Source: Maribellus sediminis (GTDB lineage: Bacteria > Bacteroidota > Bacteroidia > Bacteroidales > Prolixibacteraceae). From it: a stretch of DNA of 64,000 nt. The translations under genes and the position numbers were made by a program. Positions within the stretch are counted from its first letter, which is position 1. Each line of letters opens with the position of its first letter. The DNA is taken from NCBI RefSeq assembly GCF_011799805.1, contig NZ_WXUB01000001.1, positions 496,001 through 560,000 of the forward strand, read 5' to 3'. Below the pieces are notes generated by a model. It saw nothing but the letters and a program-made list of their open reading frames with translations. It was not told the DNA's origin and ran no database searches. Of the stretch, positions 1 through 6,800 are shown in pieces.

Positions 1-1146
1 ATCATGAACTGGGATTTTGGAAACGGACGTACCGAATCAACTACCTCAAAAAGTAAAACCTACGACGTGTATTACCCCGAAGCCGGCGACTACGATGTTG
101 AATTACTTGTTGTTGGTCTGCAGGGTGACAAAAAATCGGCGGCAAAAACTGTTAACATTTCCAAAACCGATTTTGCACTGAGTTTTACAGCAACAGTTAA
201 CACTTCCAATCCGAACACTGTCAACCTCGTTAATACTTCAGAAGGTACTTTTGGTGCGTTCAGCTGGTCGTTTCGAAATAAAGTAATCGAGAATGAAACG
301 AATGCCGTAGCCTATTTCCCATACGCCGGAACATACGAAATTGAATTGCAGGTTGAAAAAGATGGCGAAACTTATTCTTCTGTTCAGTCGGTGAGTATCG
401 CTGCAAACGATCCCGATTATTTCTCGAAACTGGAGCTGGTTTGGTCGGACGAATTTGACGGAACTGGAGTTAATACTGATAACTGGACTTTTGAAACCGG
501 CTCGGGAGGTTGGGGCAACAACGAACTTCAGAATTATACCAGTGGTAACAACTCCGAAATTCAGGATGGTATTTTAACCATTACGGCTAAAAAGGTAAAC
601 GACGATCAGCTTGCCGGATCTTACACTTCGAGCCGGATGATCACAAGCGGCAAAAAAGAATTCACTTATGGCCGAATGGAAATTCGTGCCAAGCTTCCGT
701 CGGGAAGAGGAATTTGGCCTGCAATCTGGATGTTGGGAGCCGACATCGGATCGACCGGTTGGCCGGCTTGCGGCGAAATCGATATCATGGAGTATGTGGG
801 CTACCAGCCAAATACCGTCCATGCAACCGTTCACACATCGGCTGGTTATGGCGGTAATGGCAGCGGAAGCAGCAAATCTTTCGAAACCGCCGAAGAAGAA
901 TTTCATATTTACGGATTATTCTGGACCGAAAAGGAACTGGTTTTTTATACCGATTCCCCAGAAAATGTGACACACCGCTATGCCCCGGCCAGCAAAACCA
1001 TTGAAAACTGGCCATTTGATAAACCACAGTTTTTTATTCTGAATGTAGCTGTTGGCGGCAATTGGGGAGGTGCCCAAGGAATTGATAATAGCATTTTCCC
1101 GCAATCTATGCAAGTGGACTACGTTCGCGTTTACCAGGAAAAATAA
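1..1146 (+). CDS. PKD-domain GH16 endo-beta-glucanase (laminarinase-like), 5' partial
   Basis: Secreted endo-acting beta-glucanase, probably a 1,3(4)-beta-glucanase hydrolysing laminarin-like polysaccharide. The frame is open to the left edge, so the N-terminus and signal peptide lie outside the window. Counting from the first ATG (position 4), residues 1-55 and about 60-133 look like two PKD/Ig-like beta-sandwich domains (first begins NWDFGNG). Residues about 138-380 form the GH16 domain. The diagnostic E-I-D-I-M-E motif is present, with nucleophile E258, D260 and acid/base E263, and the typical WPAIWMLG stretch lies just before it. The stop is 19 nt before a GH3 gene, so the two are probably one operon and part of a polysaccharide utilisation locus extending left. 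GH16 also includes agarases and carrageenases, so the exact substrate is inferred from the GH3 neighbour. Confidence 0.9.
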   Translation: MMNWDFGNGRTESTTSKSKTYDVYYPEAGDYDVELLVVGLQGDKKSAAKTVNISKTDFALSFTATVNTSNPNTVNLVNTSEGTFGAFSWSFRNKVIENETNAVAYFPYAGTYEIELQVEKDGETYSSVQSVSIAANDPDYFSKLELVWSDEFDGTGVNTDNWTFETGSGGWGNNELQNYTSGNNSEIQDGILTITAKKVNDDQLAGSYTSSRMITSGKKEFTYGRMEIRAKLPSGRGIWPAIWMLGADIGSTGWPACGEIDIMEYVGYQPNTVHATVHTSAGYGGNGSGSSKSFETAEEEFHIYGLFWTEKELVFYTDSPENVTHRYAPASKTIENWPFDKPQFFILNVAVGGNWGGAQGIDNSIFPQSMQVDYVRVYQEK

Positions 1147-1165
1147 ATTCAAAAAAATAAAAGAA

Positions 1166-3406
1166 ATGAAAATCAGAATTTTATTATCGATCGTTGGACT
1201 TGGGTTTCTGGCTGCGTGCTCGGCTGGCTCCGGGAATAACCTGGATACACAGGAAGAAAAGATCCGGCAGATGATTAGTGAGATGACGTTGGAGGAGAAG
1301 ATTGGTCAGATGCAACAGGTTAACGACGGATTTTTTGGAGATGATGAGGCAACAAAACAGGCCATTAGAGAAGGGAAAGTTGGATCGTTTCTGAATATGA
1401 TTGAACCGGATCGTATAGCTGAATTTCAGAAGGTAGCCATCGAAGAGAGCAAACACGGAATTCCGCTTTTGTTTGGCCGTGATGTGATTCACGGATTCCG
1501 AACAATCTTTCCTATTCCATTAGGAATGGCTTCGTCGTGGGAGCCTGAACTGGCAGAAAAAGCCATGCGTATTGCAGCCATCGAAGCATCGTCGATGGGA
1601 ATTAACTGGACTTTTGCCCCCATGATGGATGTAAGCTGGGACCCGCGTTGGGGACGCATTGCCGAAGGTTGTGGCGAAGATCCTTTGCTGACCTCCGAAT
1701 TCGCAGTTGCCATGGTCAAAGGGTTTCAGGGCGACCTGAACGACCCTACTGCAGTGGCAGCCTGTGCCAAGCATTATGTGGGTTACGGCATGTCGGAAGC
1801 CGGCCGCGATTATAATACTACTTACATTCCCGAACCGCTGTTGCGAAATGTACATTTACGTCCGTTTAAAGCGGCGGCTGATGCGGGAGCTCTGACTTTC
1901 ATGTCGGCTTTTAACGATTTGAATGGTGTGCCAACATCGGGTAACGAATTTACCCTTAAAACCATTTTGCGCGACGAGTGGGGCTACAAAGGAATGGTAG
2001 TCAGCGATTGGGGCTCGATTGAAGAAATGATTAACCACGGTTTTGCAGCCGATAAAAAACAAGCTGCCGGGATCGCAGTAAAAGCGGGAGTCGACATGGA
2101 AATGGCAACCACTTGTTATGCTGATAATCTGGCGCAACTAATCAAAGACGGTGCGATTTCGGAAGAACAGATAAACGATCGTGTTGCTAATATAATTCGG
2201 GTAAAAATGGAAATGGGATTATTTAAAAAACCGTATAATTCCTTTGTTTCTGCCGATACCATTCTGGCGCCCTCGCACCTCGAAATGTCACGGGAAGTGG
2301 CACGAAAAAGTATGGTTTTGCTGAAAAACAACAACTCAACTCTTCCACTCTCGAAGAACATCCGTTCATTGGCCGTGATTGGTCCTTTAGCCGATGCAGG
2401 CCGCGATCAGCTCGGAACCTGGATTTTTGATGGTAACGGCGATGATTCCACAACACCAAAACAAGCTTTTGGCGAAATCCTGGGATCGAGGATGAACTAC
2501 GTAGACGGACTGGAATACAGCCGTGATAAATCGACCAAAGGTTTTGCCCAGGCCATTGCAGCCGCTAAAAATTCGGATGCCGTTCTGTTCTTTGCAGGCG
2601 AAGAATCCATTCTTTCGGGCGAAGCTAATGCTCGTGGTATAATCGATTTGCCGGGTATCCAAACCGAACTGATCGCCGAACTTAAAAAAACAGGTAAACC
2701 TTTGATTTTGGTTGTTATGGCAGGAAGACCACTTGGTATAGGTGCCGAAATGGATATGGCCGACGCGGTGCTTTATGCCTGGCATCCGGGAACAATGGCC
2801 GGACCTGCAGTGGCCGACCTTATTTTTGGTGACTTTTCGCCATCGGGAAAACTACCGGTAACCTTTGTTAAAGGAGCCGGCCAGATTCCGTTTTACTATT
2901 ATCGTAAAAATACGGGGCGCCCGGCTACTGAAAACGACGTGGTTTATATCGACGACATTCCACGCGACTCGAAGCAGCTTTCGCTTGGTTTTAAATCCAT
3001 GCACATCGATTACGGTGTAACGCCACTACTCCCGTTTGGTTTTGGCTTGAGTTACACCGAATTTAAGTACGAAAACCTGAAACTTTCTTCCGGAGAAATG
3101 TCGAAAGATGGATCAATTACGCTTTCAGCCGATATTAGAAACGTTGGTAATTTCGAAGCTGAGGAAATCGTACAACTTTACGTGCACGATAAAGTTGGAA
3201 GCATAACCCGACCGATAAAAGAATTAAAAGGTTTTAAAAAGATCAATCTGAAACCGGGAGATAAAACAACTGTGAATTTTGATCTGAATGCCAAAGATCT
3301 GCAGTTTTTTAATGGCGATGCTTACGTGATTGAACCTGGTGATTTCGAAGTTTGGATAGGGCCAAATTCGGATGAAGGTTTAAAAGGAACTTTTGTATTG
3401 AAATAA
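1166..3406 (+). CDS. GH3 beta-glucosidase lipoprotein (BglX-like)
   Basis: Exo-acting beta-glucosidase that would release glucose from the oligosaccharides made by the upstream GH16. I chose the ATG at 1166 (746 residues): it gives a clean lipoprotein signal peptide, MKIRILLSIVGLGFLAAC, with lipobox LAAC and lipidated C18, whereas an earlier ATG would add an unlikely extension overlapping the GH16 gene. The (alpha/beta)8 domain carries the KHYVGYG motif and the nucleophile in VVSDWGS (D281). A GH3 C-terminal alpha/beta sandwich and a fibronectin-III-like tail (ending in EVWIGPNSDEG) follow. Length and order match periplasmic BglX-type enzymes. A factor-independent terminator follows. Confidence 0.93.
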   Translation: MKIRILLSIVGLGFLAACSAGSGNNLDTQEEKIRQMISEMTLEEKIGQMQQVNDGFFGDDEATKQAIREGKVGSFLNMIEPDRIAEFQKVAIEESKHGIPLLFGRDVIHGFRTIFPIPLGMASSWEPELAEKAMRIAAIEASSMGINWTFAPMMDVSWDPRWGRIAEGCGEDPLLTSEFAVAMVKGFQGDLNDPTAVAACAKHYVGYGMSEAGRDYNTTYIPEPLLRNVHLRPFKAAADAGALTFMSAFNDLNGVPTSGNEFTLKTILRDEWGYKGMVVSDWGSIEEMINHGFAADKKQAAGIAVKAGVDMEMATTCYADNLAQLIKDGAISEEQINDRVANIIRVKMEMGLFKKPYNSFVSADTILAPSHLEMSREVARKSMVLLKNNNSTLPLSKNIRSLAVIGPLADAGRDQLGTWIFDGNGDDSTTPKQAFGEILGSRMNYVDGLEYSRDKSTKGFAQAIAAAKNSDAVLFFAGEESILSGEANARGIIDLPGIQTELIAELKKTGKPLILVVMAGRPLGIGAEMDMADAVLYAWHPGTMAGPAVADLIFGDFSPSGKLPVTFVKGAGQIPFYYYRKNTGRPATENDVVYIDDIPRDSKQLSLGFKSMHIDYGVTPLLPFGFGLSYTEFKYENLKLSSGEMSKDGSITLSADIRNVGNFEAEEIVQLYVHDKVGSITRPIKELKGFKKINLKPGDKTTVNFDLNAKDLQFFNGDAYVIEPGDFEVWIGPNSDEGLKGTFVLK

Positions 3407-3432
3407 AACCAGATAGAGTAAAAATTGAAGAA

Positions 3433-3467
3433 GGTACTTTCAGCGATGAAAGTGCCTTTTTTGTTTT
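3433..3467 (+). terminator. Rho-independent terminator after the GH3 gene
   Basis: A 9-bp stem (GGTACTTTC / GAAAGTGCC, one G-T wobble) with a 6-nt loop is followed directly by a T-rich tract. It lies 27 bases after the GH3 stop and separates the glucan locus from the methionine region. Confidence 0.85.
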
Positions 3468-3593
3468 CAAATTCAGCAATCAAAGTCATCCTCTTATTTT
3501 TTTCTTTGTAATCAACCGATGTCTTTGTATTCAACAATTTTTTAACTTTTTGCAGAAAATTTTTAGCTAAAGCTACATTTGCTAAAATTCATA

Positions 3594-3601
3594 TAACTTT
3601 G
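3594..3601 (+). promoter_or_regulatory. Promoter -7 element for the SAM-riboswitch transcript
   Basis: TAACTTTG matches the Bacteroidota sigma-ABfr -7 consensus TAnnTTTG. Transcription would start around 3608, just before the riboswitch aptamer. No well-spaced -33 TTTG is visible. Confidence 0.55.
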
Positions 3602-3630
3602 TCTCACGTCAAATATTCTTCAACAGGGTG

Positions 3631-3742
3631 TTTGATTATAAAGAAGAGTGGAGAGATCGGGCTCTGAGAAACTCTGGCAACCTTGTCAGCCGGCTGGCTG
3701 ATTAAAAGGTGCCAATACCCGGCCGGAAACGGAATTATAATG
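3631..3742 (+). promoter_or_regulatory. SAM riboswitch (SAM-I/S-box clan)
   Basis: The stretch has the S-box order of motifs: AAGAGTGGAGAGA, then GGCAACC, a short P3 hairpin (TCAGCC/GGCTGA), then AAGGTGCCAAT and a small P4 hairpin CCG-GAAA-CGG. The GGTGCCAAT and CGGAAACG strings equal those of classical S-box aptamers as I recall them. P1 can close by pairing 3635-3641 (ATTATAA) with 3735-3741 (TTATAAT). The downstream genes (HcyS-like, NIL ferredoxin, UPF0280, metH) make homocysteine and methionine, which fits SAM feedback control. No strong terminator directly follows the aptamer, so control might be translational or act through the overlapping mini-ORF start codon. Confidence 0.88.
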
Positions 3743-3832
3743 AAAACACGATCGATGAAGCTACTGCACTACAAATTATTTTTTACAAGCTACATGCACG
3801 GGGCCAATATGTGTATGCGCCAGCGGTTTTAA
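3740..3832 (+). CDS. Putative 30-residue leader peptide after the SAM riboswitch
   Basis: A small ORF encodes 30 residues beginning MKTRSMKLLH and ending YMHGANMCMRQRF. It has Met at 1, 6, 19, 24 and 26 and Cys at 25, a suggestive content for a sulfur amino acid regulon. Its ATG (3740-3742) overlaps the 3' strand of the riboswitch P1 helix (3735-3741), so SAM binding could hide the start codon. The stop codon sits inside a perfect 7-bp hairpin (3822-3837). No strong Shine-Dalgarno is visible, which is common in this phylum. It may be a regulatory leader or a chance ORF; no function is claimed. Confidence 0.35.
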   Translation: MKTRSMKLLHYKLFFTSYMHGANMCMRQRF

Positions 3833-3898
3833 CCGCTTCAGTGAATACGGATTTTGTTCCAGAACTAAAGATTTTTCAACCTGAAGTTAGCAAGAGTG

Positions 3899-3925
3899 GT
3901 CGAAAATTTATTTTCGACTTTCATC
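3899..3925 (+). terminator. Hairpin in the leader before the HcyS-like gene (possible attenuator)
   Basis: A perfect 8-bp stem GTCGAAAA / TTTTCGAC with a 4-nt loop, followed by TTTCATCT. The T tract is short, so termination would be weak. It lies between the mini-ORF and the first structural gene, where an attenuator would be expected. Confidence 0.35.
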
Positions 3926-3948
3926 TGACTGCTTCTAACTAAATAAAT

Positions 3949-5112
3949 ATGTCAACAGTAAAAACCTACGAAAAGATGAACCGCAAACTCAAATCGGGTA
4001 AGGCAGTGGTTCTAACCGCCGAAGAAGTGTCGGAAATGGCCAAAACGCTTTCGCCTGAAGAAATTGTTGAGAAAGTTGATGTGGTAACTACTGCCACTTT
4101 TGGTGCCATGTGCTCGTCGGGCGCCATTATAAATTTTGGTCATGCCAATCCGCCAATCCGCATGGAAAAGATTCGGTTGAACGGAGTTCCCTGCTACGAA
4201 GGACTGGCTGCCGTAGATTCTTACATCGGAGCAACTGCCTGCGATCCTGAACGTCCGGAATATGGCGGTGCTCATGTTATCCAGGATCTTCTGGAAGGAA
4301 AAGATGTTGAACTTGAAGCCTGGGCTAAAGGAACGGACTGTTACCCGCGGAAGCACATCAAAACGAAAATCAACATCAACACGATCAATGAATTTACGCT
4401 TTTCAATCCGCGGAATGCTTACCAGAATTACAATGTTGCAGTGAACACCACTTCGAACATAAAACATACCTACATGGGTACTTTGTTGCCCAACCTGCGT
4501 AATGCCACGTATTCCACTTCCGGTGAATTGAGTCCGCTGATAAACGATCCGGAATTCAAAACCATTGGTCTTGGAACGCGTATTTTCCTGGGTGGAACGC
4601 AGGGTTTTGTGGTTTGGCCGGGAACACAATTTCATACTACCAGGCCGAAAAACGAATTTGGAGTGCCTGTTACCAACGCGGCCACTATTGCTGTTATGGG
4701 TAATTTAAAAGAAATGTCGGCAGAATACCTGCAAGCCGCTTACTACGAAAAATACGGCGTGAGCTTGTTTGTGGGTATTGGAATTCCAATTCCGGTGCTG
4801 AATGCTGATATTGCCAAACGTGTATCGATCAACAATAGCCAGATTGAAACGTCGGTACTCGATTATGGTACGGTTGGTACGCCCAAACTGGGGCAGGTTA
4901 CTTATGAAGAGCTGCAATCGGGATCAATAAAAGTGAAAGGGAAAAAGATAAGAACCGCACCGGTTTCCAGTTTGTCGAAAGCCCGAAAAATCGCCGATGA
5001 ACTAAAAAAGTGGTTATTGGATGGTGCATTCGAAGTGAGCCAGCCTGTTCAAATGTTTCCGCAAAACACCTCGTTAAACGGATTAAAAGAAACGGAGGCC
5101 GACAATGATTAA
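3949..5112 (+). CDS. Homocysteine biosynthesis protein, COG1900/DUF39 family (HcyS-like)
   Basis: Member of the COG1900 (DUF39) family. In methanogens (MA1821-type proteins) it works with a NIL-domain ferredoxin to build homocysteine from aspartate semialdehyde and sulfide, by persulfide chemistry. It is 387 residues, shorter than the archaeal forms, which as I recall carry extra C-terminal CBS domains; none is seen here. Cysteines C55 (in GAMCSSGA) and C131 (in GTDCYPRK) fall where I recall the archaeal catalytic cysteines; this should be checked by alignment. Glycine-rich segments GLGTRIFLGG and VGIGIPIPVLN fit the family. It is the first gene after the SAM riboswitch and overlaps the NIL ferredoxin gene by 8 nt, so the two are translationally coupled. 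The family call is firm; activity in this organism is inferred. Confidence 0.87.
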   Translation: MSTVKTYEKMNRKLKSGKAVVLTAEEVSEMAKTLSPEEIVEKVDVVTTATFGAMCSSGAIINFGHANPPIRMEKIRLNGVPCYEGLAAVDSYIGATACDPERPEYGGAHVIQDLLEGKDVELEAWAKGTDCYPRKHIKTKININTINEFTLFNPRNAYQNYNVAVNTTSNIKHTYMGTLLPNLRNATYSTSGELSPLINDPEFKTIGLGTRIFLGGTQGFVVWPGTQFHTTRPKNEFGVPVTNAATIAVMGNLKEMSAEYLQAAYYEKYGVSLFVGIGIPIPVLNADIAKRVSINNSQIETSVLDYGTVGTPKLGQVTYEELQSGSIKVKGKKIRTAPVSSLSKARKIADELKKWLLDGAFEVSQPVQMFPQNTSLNGLKETEADND

Positions 5113-5515
5113 AAAACGATACATCCTTAATTTTCCGCCCGATAGTGGCGACAAAGCATTTACTTATCACCTGGTAAAAGATTACGATATCCGCATCAAT
5201 ATTCTGAAAGCTGAAGTTTTTCCGGGGAAAAGCGGAAGCCTTTTGCTTGAATTGCAGGGGAAGAAAGAGAACATTGAAAAAGGGGTGGAGTACATTCAAA
5301 GTCACAAAATTGTTTGCGAATCACTCGATAAACGTATCCATTTTCAAAGCGAAAAATGTATCGATTGCGGCAATTGTACGGCAGTTTGTTTTGCCGGCGC
5401 ACTTACGATGGATAAACAGTCGTGGAACCTCAACTTCAACAAAGAAAAATGTGTGGTTTGCGAACTTTGCATTCCTGCCTGTCCGTTAAAATTATTTAGA
5501 ATCGATTTTCAATAA
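5105..5515 (+). CDS. NIL-domain ferredoxin (2x[4Fe-4S]), MA1822-like
   Basis: A 136-residue cytoplasmic protein. Residues 1-75 form a NIL domain (ligand-binding fold also found in methionine ABC ATPases), and the C-terminus is a bacterial-type ferredoxin with two clusters: C85/C88/C91/C95 and C116/C119/C122/C126, each CxxCxxCxxxC. In methanogens the equivalent protein is the reductive partner of the COG1900 homocysteine-forming protein, supplying electrons for persulfide reduction or sulfur transfer. It overlaps that gene by 8 nt and overlaps the next gene by one base (TAATG), so all three are probably cotranslated. Confidence 0.9.
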   Translation: MIKKRYILNFPPDSGDKAFTYHLVKDYDIRINILKAEVFPGKSGSLLLELQGKKENIEKGVEYIQSHKIVCESLDKRIHFQSEKCIDCGNCTAVCFAGALTMDKQSWNLNFNKEKCVVCELCIPACPLKLFRIDFQ

Positions 5516-6267
5516 TGAACCTGTTTGAAGAACGAACATATCGTACGCAGTTCAATACCGAACGCTTTCAAGGCTTCGAGGTGAAGCACCTTGAAACGGA
5601 TCTTTGGATCGGTGTTGACCCGGTTTCCTTTGATGAGAAAATGAAAGAAGTGGCTTTGGAGAAAGTCAGAAGTCTGCGCGAAATTTTCGATAAATACATT
5701 GAAAAGGAGCCATTTTTCAGGAAGAGTTTAAAGCCTTTTCAACCCAGTGAAATTGCACCTGCAGAGGCGCTGGAGATGGCACTTGCAGCCGAAAAAGCAG
5801 GTATCGGCCCCATGTCGGCAGTTGCGGGTTTGTTTGCCCGTGAAGTGGGGGAGGAAATTCGTAAGAACTTTTCGGTAAAGGAACTGTTAATTGAAAACGG
5901 CGGCGACATCTACCTGATTTTACAGGATGAGTTGGTGTTGTCGGTTTTTGCGGGCGAATCGATTCTTTCGGAGCGGATCGGGCTGGTTATTCCGGCGGCT
6001 GAAGGTGCTTTTGGCATTTGTACTTCGGCCGGAACTGTAGGTCCATCGCTGAGTTATGGAAAAGCCGATGCTGTAGTGGTAGTTTGCGAAGATATATTGA
6101 TGGCTGATGCGCTTGCAACCGCACTTGGCAACCTGGTAAAATCGCCCGATCATGTGCAGAAGGTGATCAACAAAGCCGACAACTATCCCGATATTCAGTC
6201 GCTGCTGATAATTTGCGAAGACAAGATTGGAATAAAAGGGGAGAACGAAATACGCATTTTGAAATAG
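5515..6267 (+). CDS. UPF0280 / COG2122 family protein (ApbE-like fold, MA1715-like)
   Basis: A 250-residue cytoplasmic protein of the COG2122/UPF0280 family, structurally related to the flavin transferase ApbE. Characteristic segments are GPMSAVAGLFAREVGEEI, ENGGDIYL (about 124-131) and GICTSAGTVGPS, which resemble the ApbE FMN/FAD-binding core. The Methanosarcina homologue MA1715 has been linked to efficient sulfide assimilation, so its presence directly after the HcyS-like gene and the NIL ferredoxin completes the archaeal-style set. The exact reaction is unknown. Its ATG shares a base with the stop of the preceding gene. Confidence 0.88.
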   Translation: MNLFEERTYRTQFNTERFQGFEVKHLETDLWIGVDPVSFDEKMKEVALEKVRSLREIFDKYIEKEPFFRKSLKPFQPSEIAPAEALEMALAAEKAGIGPMSAVAGLFAREVGEEIRKNFSVKELLIENGGDIYLILQDELVLSVFAGESILSERIGLVIPAAEGAFGICTSAGTVGPSLSYGKADAVVVVCEDILMADALATALGNLVKSPDHVQKVINKADNYPDIQSLLIICEDKIGIKGENEIRILK

Positions 6268-6305
6268 AACAAATACCACTAAATATTAATAGGTTTATTA
6301 AGTCA

Positions 6306-6333
6306 AATCCCCCTTAGAAGGGGGCAGGGGGAT
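6306..6333. repeat. GC-rich palindrome left of the DUF559 gene
   Basis: Hairpin CCCCCTT-AG-AAGGGGG (6309-6324), then GCAGGGGGATG-like sequence, between the UPF0280 stop and the DUF559 start. Its base composition differs strongly from its AT-rich surroundings. I recall similar C5/G5 palindromes beside DUF559 genes in other Bacteroidota, so it may be part of a dispersed element. Confidence 0.55.
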
Positions 6334-6355
6334 GAGCGGAATCTTAAAACTTTAT

Positions 6356-6742
6356 ATGACTTCTGCGGAAACAAATAATGAATACAACAAAAATCTGAAA
6401 GAGAAAGCAAGAGCGCTCAGAACGAACTCAACACTTGCTGAGGTACTTCTATGGGATAAAGTATTAAGGAAAAAACAACTAAGAGGCTATCAATTTCTGC
6501 GTCAAAGACCGATAAAAAACTATATAGTTGATTTCTTTTGCAAAAAATTGATGTTGATAATTGAATTGGATGGTGAAATTCATCGATTTCAAAAAAGTAA
6601 AGACAATAAACGAGAAGCTGATTTAAGAAAATCAGGCTATATAATTGTTCGATTTAAAAACAGGGAAATTTTGGATAACTTGTACAATGTCCAAAAGACT
6701 TTGGAATATTTGATCGATAATTTAGAAAATGATTTAAACTAG
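6356..6742 (+). CDS. DUF559 endonuclease-like protein (Vsr/PD-(D/E)xK fold)
   Basis: A 128-residue protein of the DUF559 family, related to very-short-patch-repair endonucleases; the substrate is unknown. Typical family features are an N-terminal basic helix ([20 protein letters not shown]), then [17 protein letters not shown], the acidic core [12 protein letters not shown] and a C-terminal [11 protein letters not shown]. An ATG at 6332 lies inside the palindromic repeat, so I prefer 6356. The gene is more AT-rich than the metabolic genes around it and lies between GC-rich palindromes, suggesting that it was inserted between the homocysteine cassette and metH. Confidence 0.85.
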   Translation: MTSAETNNEYNKNLKEKARALRTNSTLAEVLLWDKVLRKKQLRGYQFLRQRPIKNYIVDFFCKKLMLIIELDGEIHRFQKSKDNKREADLRKSGYIIVRFKNREILDNLYNVQKTLEYLIDNLENDLN

Positions 6743-6748
6743 AAAAAT

Positions 6749-6776
6749 CACCCCTGTGGTCCTCTCAAGGGGACAT
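6749..6776. repeat. GC-rich imperfect palindrome right of the DUF559 gene
   Basis: CACCCCTGTGGTCCTCTCAA then GGGGACA forms a weak hairpin (CCCCT / AGGGG). With the left palindrome it brackets the DUF559 gene. Confidence 0.4.
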
Positions 6777-6800
6777 TTGAAGAAAATTATTTACAGACAG

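Noticed and set aside
3709-3942. A 77-codon frame beginning at GTG inside the SAM riboswitch
   Set aside because: It begins in the aptamer, runs through the leader hairpins and has no family features; the 30-codon ORF in another frame is the better candidate.
6756-6800. A 15-codon upstream extension of metH
   Set aside because: It starts in the GC-rich palindrome; the ATG at 6801 gives the conserved MetH N-terminus and length.
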